Positions 8,237 to 16,206 of a stretch of 64,000 bases of DNA are shown here, one piece after another. The DNA lies in NCBI RefSeq assembly GCF_017349355.1, contig NZ_JAFMPM010000005.1:1-64000 (forward strand). Direction: 5' to 3'. The first letter of the stretch is position 1. The number at the start of each line of letters is the position of its first letter. The notes beneath the pieces are model-generated. The model was given only the letters and a program-made list of their open reading frames with translations, made no database searches and had not been told where the DNA came from. A program made the position numbers and the translations under genes. The DNA is from Thiothrix fructosivorans. GTDB lineage: Bacteria > Pseudomonadota > Gammaproteobacteria > Thiotrichales > Thiotrichaceae.

Positions 8237-9595
8237 CTAGCGGATGGTGGCTTGCTTGTCCTGATGCTGTGGGTTGGTGATGGTTTTTAGGCGGCGTTCG
8301 AGTGTGTTACGTTCCTGTGGGCTTAACATTTTTAAGACATAATCGCGGTTCGCCGCAGCTCCCGCTTTGCCTTGCAGCGCGGCACGGGAAAGCCAAAATG
8401 CCGCCGAGGGTAAATCTTTGGCTGTGCCAATCCCATGTGCCATGTACGTGCCGAGGTTGAACTGGGCATTGCTGTTGCCCGCTTCTGCTGCCTTGTGAAA
8501 CCATTCATGTGCTTGGGCAAGATCCACTTTCACGCCTTGCCCGTTAGCAAAGAGAATGGCGAGTGCTAATTGAGCATCGGTGTAGTTTTGTGCGGCGGAT
8601 TGACGATACCAATACAGTGCCATTTCGGGATCTTTGGGTAGATCCGTACTTTGTTCATACATGAATGCAACAGTGTATTGGGCAGCCGGATTGCCTGCTT
8701 CAGCGGATTTACGTATCCACTGAATGCCTTTGTCATGATCAAGGGTAACGCCTTCGCCAAGTAAGTATTTAATGCCAAGGTTGTACTGTGCGCCTGCTTC
8801 ACCTTGCTGCGCGGCTTCACGATACCAGCGTATTGCTTCAGGGAGATTTTTGGGCGTGCCGTTACCTTGATCGTACATCAAGCCTAAGTTAAACGCAGCG
8901 GCGGGATCGCCTTGCTCTGCTGCTTTGCGAAACCAGTGCAGGGCTTGTGACAGGTTTTGAGTGAGCGCGATGCCTTGTAAATAACGTACTCCCAGATCAA
9001 ATTGCGCATTTTTGTGCCCTTGTTGCGCAGCTTGTGTATACCAGTGTGTGGCTTCATCTGGGTCTGCTTGTGTGCCTTTGGCAAAGTCATGCAGCAGGGC
9101 AAGGTTATATTGTGCTTCGACATCGTGTTGCTGGGCAGCTTGTTCGAGCCAATAGCGGGCTTTTTCGGTGTTTTTGATGACCCGCAAATACAGTAACCCA
9201 ACATTGTATTGTGCATCCAAATGCCCTTGTTTTGCCGCTTGTTCGTAAAGCTCGACCGCTTTAGCCGAATCTTGCTTTACATAGCTGCCGTTCTCGTACA
9301 GATTGGCAAGTTCAAACAACGCGGGTGCGTAGGCTTGTTGGGCAGCTTGTTCTAGCCAATGTAAGCCTTGCTGTAAGTCTGTGCCTTCTGGTTTGTTGTT
9401 CAGACGATCTTTGGCTTTGGCGAATTGTGTGGCGGCATCTGGCGTATTATGGTCAAGGGCATTGGCGGCGCTGGAAAGGGTGGCGATGGCTTCCGCTGGT
9501 GGCGCATCTTGGGCGAACGCTGGCAATGCTAATATCAGCAAGACCACGGCGCTGATGCCACGGTGTAGTGGTGGTAAAAATGTACTAAGGTACAT
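8237..9595 (-). CDS. Secreted SEL1-repeat (tetratricopeptide-like) protein
   Basis: A 452-residue protein with a Sec signal peptide (hydrophobic run ending ALPAFAQ near residue 28), then about ten SEL1-like repeats of ~36 residues. Each shows the A.....YE.AA.QG...AQYNLG pattern, for example AKAVELYEQAAKQGHLDAQY. Such repeats form a curved helical scaffold for protein-protein contacts, and exported members often act in envelope or secretion complexes. The C-terminal tail is basic. It follows 34 bases upstream of mfd on the same strand and may be cotranscribed. No enzymatic domain was seen; the specific partner is unknown. Confidence 0.88.
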   Translation of the reverse strand: MYLSTFLPPLHRGISAVVLLILALPAFAQDAPPAEAIATLSSAANALDHNTPDAATQFAKAKDRLNNKPEGTDLQQGLHWLEQAAQQAYAPALFELANLYENGSYVKQDSAKAVELYEQAAKQGHLDAQYNVGLLYLRVIKNTEKARYWLEQAAQQHDVEAQYNLALLHDFAKGTQADPDEATHWYTQAAQQGHKNAQFDLGVRYLQGIALTQNLSQALHWFRKAAEQGDPAAAFNLGLMYDQGNGTPKNLPEAIRWYREAAQQGEAGAQYNLGIKYLLGEGVTLDHDKGIQWIRKSAEAGNPAAQYTVAFMYEQSTDLPKDPEMALYWYRQSAAQNYTDAQLALAILFANGQGVKVDLAQAHEWFHKAAEAGNSNAQFNLGTYMAHGIGTAKDLPSAAFWLSRAALQGKAGAAANRDYVLKMLSPQERNTLERRLKTITNPQHQDKQATIR

Positions 9596-9779
9596 GGTAA
9601 TGAAGCCCCCGGATCAAGAAATCAGGAAAAAGTTTTTATTCTGTTCTATATATCTTAATTATAAGTAAAAAAAATGCCTTTATAAAACTATTTTAAGCAC
9701 GATAAAGTGGTGATGTTGTACCTTTCGTCGAGTACAGCGCTTACTAGGTTCAAACGTTTGTTAGTCAGGAGTATGGGTT

Positions 9780-10499
9780 TTGTCAGGAGAACTAATTGAA
9801 ATAAAAGGTGAAATGACCTTGATCAGTGTGTTGCGACTGGCCTCCGCTGAGATAGAATTGATTCGCCAAGGTGTGCAAAACAAGCGGGATAGTGTGCCGC
9901 AATTGTTTGCTAATAGCCCTTTAGTGGTTGATTGTAGTCAGTTGGGTGATGGCTGCGCGGCATTGGATATGGTGCGCTTGCGAGCAACCATTCTAGATTT
10001 GGGCTTTATTCCCGTGGGTATCCGTAATATTACGGATACGTGTGTGGAGGCGGCAATACAAGCGGGTTGGGCAGTATTACGCGCAGGGCGTGCGACGGGT
10101 GCATCCGTCAGAGTTGAACGCTCGGTTAGTGAAGAAAAAGCCGATGCAGATGTGCCCACGACGGTCATGACCAGTGTTAAAGTGATTGATCGCCCGTTAC
10201 GTTCAGGTCAGCAGGTGTATTTTCCCGAAGGCAGCCTGGTAATTTTGCAGCACACGAGCGCTGGTTCAGAAATTTTGGCGGGTGGTTCGGTGCATGTTTA
10301 CGGTTCTTTACGGGGTCGGGTATTGGCAGGCATTGGTGGCGATACCAGTGCACGTATCTTTTGTCAGAAATTAGAAGCCGAACTGGTGGCAATCGCTGGT
10401 CATTATCGCTTGCTGGATGATATTGATACCAATTTGAAAGGCTCGCCTGCAATGGTTTGGTTGGAAGGTGAAAAATTAAAAATTGCCCCGATGTTCTGA
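9780..10499 (+). CDS. minC: Septum site-determining protein MinC
   Basis: Division inhibitor that, with MinD, blocks FtsZ ring assembly near the poles. The N-terminal FtsZ-binding domain (IEIKGEMTLISVLRLASAEIE) is joined by a linker to the C-terminal beta-helix (RSGQQVYFPEGSLVIL ... GSVHVYGSLRGRVLAGI). The length of 239 residues is typical. The start is a TTG at 9780, eight bases after AGGAG; the ATG at 9773 is out of frame and stops quickly. It is the first gene of the minCDE cluster, with about 107 bases before minD. Confidence 0.95.
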   Translation: MSGELIEIKGEMTLISVLRLASAEIELIRQGVQNKRDSVPQLFANSPLVVDCSQLGDGCAALDMVRLRATILDLGFIPVGIRNITDTCVEAAIQAGWAVLRAGRATGASVRVERSVSEEKADADVPTTVMTSVKVIDRPLRSGQQVYFPEGSLVILQHTSAGSEILAGGSVHVYGSLRGRVLAGIGGDTSARIFCQKLEAELVAIAGHYRLLDDIDTNLKGSPAMVWLEGEKLKIAPMF

Positions 10500-10606
10500 A
10501 AGTTTACACATTTTTATGCTAAATAAAGTTCGCGATATTTGTTAATATCGTTGAGGCATGGCTAAGTGAATACTAATCGTGCCATTTTATAAAGAAGGAG
10601 CATCTT

Positions 10607-11413
10607 TTGAGTAGAATAGTTGTCGTCACCTCCGGTAAGGGTGGCGTTGGTAAAACCACTACCAGTGCCGCGTTTTCAACCGGGCTTGCCATGCGTGGTT
10701 ACAAAACTGCCGTGATTGATTTCGATGTGGGGTTGCGGAATCTGGATTTGATCATGGGCTGTGAACGGCGCGTTGTCTATGATTTCGTCAATGTTATCAA
10801 TAATGAAGCCACACTTAATCAAGCCTTGATCCGCGATAAGCATGTCGAGAATTTGTATGTGCTGCCCGCTTCGCAAACCCGTGATAAGGATGCGCTGACT
10901 CCCGAAGGTGTTGGCAGGGTCATGGATGAATTGCACGAGTTGGGCTTTGACTTTATCGTGTGTGACTCCCCTGCCGGTATTGAGCGTGGTGCACACATGG
11001 CGATGTATTACGCCGATGATGCGGTGGTAGTGACGAACCCCGAAGTCTCATCCGTGCGCGATTCCGACCGAATTTTGGGCTTGCTGCAAAGCAAAACCCA
11101 TCGCGCCAAGCAAGGCGAGACAGTGCGGGAACACTTGCTGATTACACGCTATTCTCCTGCGCGGGTACAGTCCGGCGAAATGCTGAGCATGGAAGATATT
11201 CTGGAAATTCTGGCAGTGCCGCTGATTGGGGTGATTCCTGAATCGCAAAGTGTCTTGCAAGCATCTAATAGTGGTGCACCCGTGATCCTCGATAAGGCGA
11301 GCGATGCAGGGCAGGCGTATGATGATTTTGTGCGCCGTTTCCTAGGTGAAACAGTCCCTCACCGCTTCTTGGAAGTGGAGAAAAAGGGCTTCTTCAAAAA
11401 GCTATTCGGGTGA
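10607..11413 (+). CDS. minD: Septum site-determining ATPase MinD
   Basis: Membrane-cycling ATPase of the ParA/MinD family that recruits MinC and is released by MinE. It has the deviant Walker A motif GKGGVGKTTT at residues 10-19, the switch motif VCDSPAGIE, and a C-terminal amphipathic membrane-targeting helix (VEKKGFFKKLFG). The start is TTG at 10607 after AAGGAG (seven-base spacing). The length of 268 residues matches the family. minE begins four bases after its stop codon, so the two are translated together. Confidence 0.97.
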   Translation: MSRIVVVTSGKGGVGKTTTSAAFSTGLAMRGYKTAVIDFDVGLRNLDLIMGCERRVVYDFVNVINNEATLNQALIRDKHVENLYVLPASQTRDKDALTPEGVGRVMDELHELGFDFIVCDSPAGIERGAHMAMYYADDAVVVTNPEVSSVRDSDRILGLLQSKTHRAKQGETVREHLLITRYSPARVQSGEMLSMEDILEILAVPLIGVIPESQSVLQASNSGAPVILDKASDAGQAYDDFVRRFLGETVPHRFLEVEKKGFFKKLFG

Positions 11414-11416
11414 TCT

Positions 11417-11674
11417 ATGGGATGGTTTAGTTATTTTAAACAGGAAAAAGCCGGTAGCGCCAAGGTTGCCAAGGAACGTTTGCAAATTGTGATTGCGCAT
11501 GAACGTCTTGACCGCAACGGCCCTGAATATTTGCCGCAATTACGTCGGGATATTATGGAAGTTATCCGCAAATACGTGGCAATCACTGATGATCAAGTCA
11601 ATGTCCAATACGAAAAAGGCTCTGATTTCGACGTGTTAGAATTGAATATTGCCCTGCCTGACCGCGAGCATTAA
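11417..11674 (+). CDS. minE: Cell division topological specificity factor MinE
   Basis: Short protein (85 aa) that stimulates the MinD ATPase and drives pole-to-pole oscillation. The N-terminal membrane/MinD-binding segment (MGWFSYFKQEKAGSAKVAKERLQIVIAHER) precedes the dimerisation domain (YLPQLRRDIMEVIRKYV). It completes the min cluster directly after minD. The following gene, gph, starts only eleven bases after its stop, so the operon probably continues. Confidence 0.96.
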   Translation: MGWFSYFKQEKAGSAKVAKERLQIVIAHERLDRNGPEYLPQLRRDIMEVIRKYVAITDDQVNVQYEKGSDFDVLELNIALPDREH

Positions 11675-11684
11675 GCAGGAAACG

Positions 11685-12356
11685 ATGCCCACAAGTTCTT
11701 TTTTACCAATAAAGTGTGTGTTGTTCGATTTGGATGGCACGCTGCTGGATACAGCGGCTGATTTACTCGCTGCCTTAAATGCAGTGCTGCATTCCGAAGG
11801 ACGCGAACCTTATACCTTAGCGCAAGTTCGCCACACGGTTTCGCACGGTAGCCTCGGTATGTTGGAGCTGGCGTTTGGTCTTGCCCAAACGGCTGTCGAG
11901 ATAACGCGTCGTCGCGCGGTGTTTCTGGATTATTACCAAGCCCATATCAGTACGCATTCACGCTTGTTTGAGACGATGCCAGCGGTGTTGGCGGCGTTGG
12001 AAGCAGCGCGGATTCCGTGGGGAATTGTTACCAACAAACCCGAATACCTGACGTTTCCGTTACTGGCAAATTTGAAACTGGATACGCGTGCAGGCTGCGT
12101 TATCGGCGGCGATACATTGGCGGTCGCGAAACCGCATCCGCAGCCCTTATTGTTGGGGGCAACGCGTTGTGGGGTTGCGCCACAACAGTGTTTGTATGTT
12201 GGCGATGCTGAGCGCGATATTGTCGCGGGGCGCGATGCGGGCATGACAACGCTTATTGCCGAATGGGGCTACCTCAACGCCAATAACGAACATCACCATT
12301 GGCCTGCCGATGGCAGTATTGCCAACCCTACCGATATTCTCGCTTGGTTGCACTAA
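11685..12356 (+). CDS. gph: Phosphoglycolate phosphatase (HAD family)
   Basis: HAD-superfamily hydrolase with motif I CVLFDLDGTLLDTAADL, motif II in WGIVTNKP, and motifs III/IV in VAKPHPQPLLLGA and YVGDAERDIVAGRDAG. These match the phosphoglycolate phosphatase branch, which removes the 2-phosphoglycolate formed by Rubisco oxygenation or DNA repair. The ATG at 11685 follows AGGAAACG; an earlier in-frame start overlaps minE and is unlikely. The length of 223 residues is normal. Other small sugar-phosphate substrates cannot be excluded from sequence. Its stop overlaps the rmuC start. Confidence 0.85.
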   Translation: MPTSSFLPIKCVLFDLDGTLLDTAADLLAALNAVLHSEGREPYTLAQVRHTVSHGSLGMLELAFGLAQTAVEITRRRAVFLDYYQAHISTHSRLFETMPAVLAALEAARIPWGIVTNKPEYLTFPLLANLKLDTRAGCVIGGDTLAVAKPHPQPLLLGATRCGVAPQQCLYVGDAERDIVAGRDAGMTTLIAEWGYLNANNEHHHWPADGSIANPTDILAWLH

Positions 12357-13666
12357 TGGAGGCTGCTCCGTTTCAATTAGGCGCGTTCATTGACCAACAT
12401 ATTGTCTTCATCACCGCAGTGATAATGTTTGCGTTGGGCGCATTAGTCACGCATTTTGTTTACAGTGCACCTTTGCAACAAGCCCGCCGTGAACTTGAAC
12501 GCTTGCAGTTGCAATGGCAAACCGAAGAGCAAATCAACGAGGAACGCTTGCGCCTGTTGGATGATGCGCAAGACCGTTTGCACAATACGTTCTCAGCACT
12601 TTCACAGCGGGCGTTGCGCGACAACAATACCCAGTTTTTGCAATTGGCGCAGGAGACGATGGGGCGTATGCACGTTGAATCCCGTGCGGATTTGGAGCAA
12701 CGCCAGCTTTCTATCCAGCATTTAGTTGATCCGATTCGCGATGCCTTGGCGAAAACCGAGGCGCAAATTCGTGACATCGAGAAAGATCGGCTGGCGAGTT
12801 TTGGCGTGCTCAGTCAGCAAATTCGCGGCATGATGCACGATCAAACCGCGTTACGCAGCGAAACCGGGCGGCTTGCCTCCGCGTTGCGCACCCCTGGTAT
12901 TCGCGGGCAATGGGGCGAACTCAGTTTGCGGCGTATTGCGGAACTTTCCGGCATGGTCGAGCACTGCGATTTCGTCGAGCAAACCCAGCGTAGCAATAGT
13001 GACCGCACCATCCGCCCCGACATGGTGATCCGAATGCCGGATGCGCGGGAAATGATCGTCGATGCCAAAGCGCCGATGGATGCTTACCTCGATGCTGTCA
13101 ATGCCGACAACGAAGACAGCCGCAATCGCCATTTGCAACGCCATGCCCGCCATGTGCGTGATCACGTCAAAGTGCTCGCAGGCAAACGTTACTGGGAACA
13201 GTTTGAGCAATCGCCGGATTTCGTGGTGCTGTTCATCCCCGGGGAGCAATTCCTTGGTGCGGCGTTGGAACAGGATAAAACCTTGTTGGATGATTCCTTG
13301 AATGACAAGGTGATTCTTGCCACGCCCTCGACGTTGGTGGCACTGTTGCGGGCAGTGGCCTTTGGTTGGAAACAGACGGTATTGGCTGAAAATGCAGGCA
13401 AAGTAAGGGATGTAGGCGAGGAATTGCATAAGCGCCTTACGGTTTTCCTTGACCATCTGGAGCGTTTGGGGCGTAATCTCGGCAGCAGCGTGGATACCTA
13501 CAACAAAGCGCTAGGTTCGTTGGAACGCAGTGTGTTGCCGGGCGTGCGCAAACTGTCGGAGTTGGGGATTTCATCGGGGCGGAACATTACTGAGCCTGTG
13601 CCGGTCGAAGCTGTGCCACGCCGTCCGTATGTCAAGGATACTGAAACTGATGTTGAAACCGATTAA
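12356..13666 (+). CDS. rmuC: DNA recombination protein RmuC
   Basis: RmuC limits recombination at inverted repeats and contains a PD-(D/E)XK-like nuclease fold. One N-terminal membrane helix (residues ~17-37) is followed by a long coiled coil (residues ~40-160), then the conserved core with TPGIRGQWGELSLRRIAELSGM, PDMVIRMPDAREMIVDAKAPMDAYLDAV and the FIPGEQFLGAALEQD block. The ATG at 12356 shares its A with the gph stop codon. The length of 436 residues is slightly below the E. coli protein. The next gene starts inside its 3' end. Confidence 0.93.
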   Translation: MEAAPFQLGAFIDQHIVFITAVIMFALGALVTHFVYSAPLQQARRELERLQLQWQTEEQINEERLRLLDDAQDRLHNTFSALSQRALRDNNTQFLQLAQETMGRMHVESRADLEQRQLSIQHLVDPIRDALAKTEAQIRDIEKDRLASFGVLSQQIRGMMHDQTALRSETGRLASALRTPGIRGQWGELSLRRIAELSGMVEHCDFVEQTQRSNSDRTIRPDMVIRMPDAREMIVDAKAPMDAYLDAVNADNEDSRNRHLQRHARHVRDHVKVLAGKRYWEQFEQSPDFVVLFIPGEQFLGAALEQDKTLLDDSLNDKVILATPSTLVALLRAVAFGWKQTVLAENAGKVRDVGEELHKRLTVFLDHLERLGRNLGSSVDTYNKALGSLERSVLPGVRKLSELGISSGRNITEPVPVEAVPRRPYVKDTETDVETD

Positions 13667-14582
13667 AACGCGCTATTACCTCACCCTGTTGCAGATGTTG
13701 GTGATCCTGTTCCTATTGGGGCTGGGCATTTTGCTGAACAAAGAGGTCGTCACTCAATTTTTCAATACCACGCAAGCCGGGCAGCTTGGGTTGGTGTTGA
13801 ATGGCATTGTGCTGCTGATCTTTTTAGCTGGCTTAGTGCGTATGATTATGATTTTTCTCAGCTATACCCACGAGCAAGATACGCTGCAACGCTTTTTAAA
13901 ACGCTTGCAAGACAATGCACCGAACCCCGCTTACGGTTTGTCGGATGCCTCTCTGATCGTGGATCGCTACCACGCGGTACAGACCATTGCTCGCCAACAA
14001 GCGGAAATTAACCACGGTGCGCTCGCCGCGACCTTGGTGGCTAGCCAGACGGCGCAGTTCACGCTGGTACGTTTTGTTAACAGTATCCTGATTTTGGCGG
14101 GGGTTTTTGGGACGGTGGTTTCGCTGGCGGTGGCGTTAATGGGCGCGGCAGGTTTAATGAATTCCAGCGATAATATGAAAAACATGTGGGACATTATCGG
14201 CGGGATGTCGAACTCGCTGAGTACGACCGTGACCTCGATTGTGTGTTATGTGTTTTTTGCGTATTTCTACTTGCGTTTGCAGGATGCGCGTACTCAATTG
14301 CTGACTAACGTTGAAAACGTTACCACGCTGTATATTTTGCCGCGCTTCCAACACCAGAGTAATAACTTGCTGCACGACGTATCAGTATTAGCGGCAGAAT
14401 TGCGCACGGCGGCAGAAACCATTAATCAGGTGCAAAATCGCTTTTTGCAAGCCGGTGAACGTTTGCAACTGGCGGCGGATGCGTTGCAAAGCGCGGTGGG
14501 GCATAGCGGCGACGATATTCGGGTGATTCGCGAATCATTACGGGAAGGTTTCCGCTTGGATGCCAAGGATAAACAGCCATGA
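13650..14582 (+). CDS. MotA/TolQ/ExbB-like membrane protein
   Basis: Predicted 310-residue membrane protein. Two N-terminal helices (residues ~10-30 and ~45-68) are followed by a cytoplasmic stretch. Then comes a TolQ/MotA-like pair of helices at about residues 135-165 and 185-205, separated by a polar loop with NMWDIIGGMSNSLSTTVTSIV. The last part is helical. The pattern fits the proton-channel subunit of ion-driven motors (MotA, TolQ, ExbB). The start at 13650 lies inside the rmuC 3' end, 11 bases after AAGGA. It overlaps its partner gene by ATGA. The family call is by pattern; what it powers is unknown. Confidence 0.65.
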   Translation: MLKPIKTRYYLTLLQMLVILFLLGLGILLNKEVVTQFFNTTQAGQLGLVLNGIVLLIFLAGLVRMIMIFLSYTHEQDTLQRFLKRLQDNAPNPAYGLSDASLIVDRYHAVQTIARQQAEINHGALAATLVASQTAQFTLVRFVNSILILAGVFGTVVSLAVALMGAAGLMNSSDNMKNMWDIIGGMSNSLSTTVTSIVCYVFFAYFYLRLQDARTQLLTNVENVTTLYILPRFQHQSNNLLHDVSVLAAELRTAAETINQVQNRFLQAGERLQLAADALQSAVGHSGDDIRVIRESLREGFRLDAKDKQP

Positions 14583-15454
14583 GCGGCGGTTTTCCTTCAT
14601 TAACCGGCGGTCAAGACGATTTGGAAGAAGGCTTTTGGTCGTCTTTCAGCAATGTGATGATGGTGATCCTCAAGATATTCTTGTTGGTTATTATTGTTAT
14701 GGCGCTCAATAATCGCAAGTTGCTGGATGAATTAGAAAACAGCGTGCAAGCCCAAGAAGTTGCGCAGCAAGAAGCCGAATCCGCCGCCACGCAAGCACAA
14801 CGATTGGCTGTCGCCGCGCAAAAATCCGCACAAGTCGCCGAATTCCAGCTCAAAGCCAATGCCACGCTGGAAGAGCAATTGGATTACTTGCAGCAACGTT
14901 CGGCGTCTTTAGAAATGGATTTATTGCGTAGCCGTGCCGAAGCTGAAGAAGCACGCACTACGAGTACTAGCAAAGATACCGAACTTTCCCGCTTACAAGC
15001 ACTCACACAGGAACAAGCTAGCACGCTGACGCAACGTGAACAGTCGTTCAGTATGCTGCAAACCGAGTTGGCGAGTAAAAACACCGAAGCGCTAGGCTTG
15101 CGTACCAAGGTGGATGAGAGCGAGAAAAAGCTGCTGAGTATGCAGGGTGAACTCACCGAATTGGATCAGAAATACCAGAAATTGCTGCAACCTGCGCGTT
15201 CTGCCAAAGGCAAAAAAGTGGTGGAAGTGATGTACAGCAAATCGGGTTACAGCATCCGCAAACCGGGTGAGGCTGCTGCTCAAAGTGTGACGCGTGCAGC
15301 GCTGGAAAGTGAGTTAGGCGGTTTGAAGGCGCAGCACGGCACAGAGTTGTACGTGAAAGTGGTGATTCCTGACAACAGTGGCTTGTCGTATAACGAAGCA
15401 TGGCGGTTTACTAACGACATGCTCACGAAATACGACTATTACACCAGCCCTTAA
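14579..15454 (+). CDS. MotB/ExbD-like membrane protein with long coiled coil
   Basis: A 291-residue protein with a short N-terminus (GGQDDLEEGFWSSFSNVMMV) leading into one membrane helix (~residues 25-45). This is the arrangement of MotB/ExbD/ZorB stator subunits. A coiled coil of ~150 residues rich in Ala, Glu and Gln follows, then a compact C-terminal domain (TELYVKVVIPDNSGLSYNEAW) resembling the ExbD periplasmic fold. No OmpA-type peptidoglycan-binding domain is present. It overlaps the MotA-like gene by four bases, so the pair is translationally coupled. It ends convergently against rlmB. Confidence 0.65.
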   Translation: MSGGFPSLTGGQDDLEEGFWSSFSNVMMVILKIFLLVIIVMALNNRKLLDELENSVQAQEVAQQEAESAATQAQRLAVAAQKSAQVAEFQLKANATLEEQLDYLQQRSASLEMDLLRSRAEAEEARTTSTSKDTELSRLQALTQEQASTLTQREQSFSMLQTELASKNTEALGLRTKVDESEKKLLSMQGELTELDQKYQKLLQPARSAKGKKVVEVMYSKSGYSIRKPGEAAAQSVTRAALESELGGLKAQHGTELYVKVVIPDNSGLSYNEAWRFTNDMLTKYDYYTSP

Positions 15455-16206
15455 GACTTAGCAGGTTTGCTTTGGCGTTGGCGTAGGGCTTCATACAAGC
15501 ATACGCCCGTCGCAACTGACACGTTCAAACTCGACACTTGCCCCGCCATCGGGATCGAAATCAGGTAGTCGCACGATTCTTCCGTCAGGCGGCGAATCCC
15601 CGCGCCTTCCGCGCCCATCACCAGCGCCATCGGCCCTTTCAAGTCAGCTTGATACAGGGTTTGCTTGGCTTTGTCGCTTGTACCTGTTAGCCAGATGCCA
15701 CGACTTTTGAGTGTTTCCAGCGTGCGGGCAAGGTTGGTGACGGGGATAAACGGGATGATTTCCGCTGCACCAGAGGCGACTTTGCGCACGGTCGGGGTAA
15801 TGCTGGCAGCATTATCCTTGGGCGCAATCACCGCGTGCACACCCGCACCTTCGGCGGTACGCAAACATGCGCCCAGATTGTGCGGATCAGTTACGCCATC
15901 CAATACCAACAGAAACGGTGGTTCGCTCATGCCATCAAGCATGTCGTAGAAGTCGTTTTCTGTCCACGCTTTGAGTTTGTAATACTCGGCAACAATGCCT
16001 TGATGGCGGTTATTGCCTGCCATTTTGTCGAGTTTGTCCTCATCAATGAGGAAGACGCGCATTCCGTTTTCTTCCGCCATCTTTTCCAATTTTTTCAGGC
16101 GGTCGTTGCGGCTGCGTTTGTCCAGCCAGATTTGTCCGAGGTTTTCGGTATCGTTGCGCAAGGCGCTTTCAACGGCATGTACGCCGCAAATAATGGATTT
16201 TGACAT
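15451..16206 (-). CDS. rlmB: 23S rRNA (guanosine-2251-2'-O)-methyltransferase RlmB
   Basis: SpoU-family (SPOUT) methyltransferase acting on the peptidyl-transferase P-loop of 23S rRNA. It has the N-terminal L30e-like substrate-binding domain (IICGVHAVESALRN ... DKMAGNNRHQGIVAEY) and the trefoil-knot catalytic domain with motifs NLGACLRTAEGAGVHAVI, LVMGAEGAGIRRL and SLNVSVATGVCLYE. Its 251 residues match the family. The start ATG overlaps the stop codon of rnr, the usual rnr-rlmB arrangement in gammaproteobacteria. Confidence 0.96.
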   Translation of the reverse strand: MSKSIICGVHAVESALRNDTENLGQIWLDKRSRNDRLKKLEKMAEENGMRVFLIDEDKLDKMAGNNRHQGIVAEYYKLKAWTENDFYDMLDGMSEPPFLLVLDGVTDPHNLGACLRTAEGAGVHAVIAPKDNAASITPTVRKVASGAAEIIPFIPVTNLARTLETLKSRGIWLTGTSDKAKQTLYQADLKGPMALVMGAEGAGIRRLTEESCDYLISIPMAGQVSSLNVSVATGVCLYEALRQRQSKPAKS

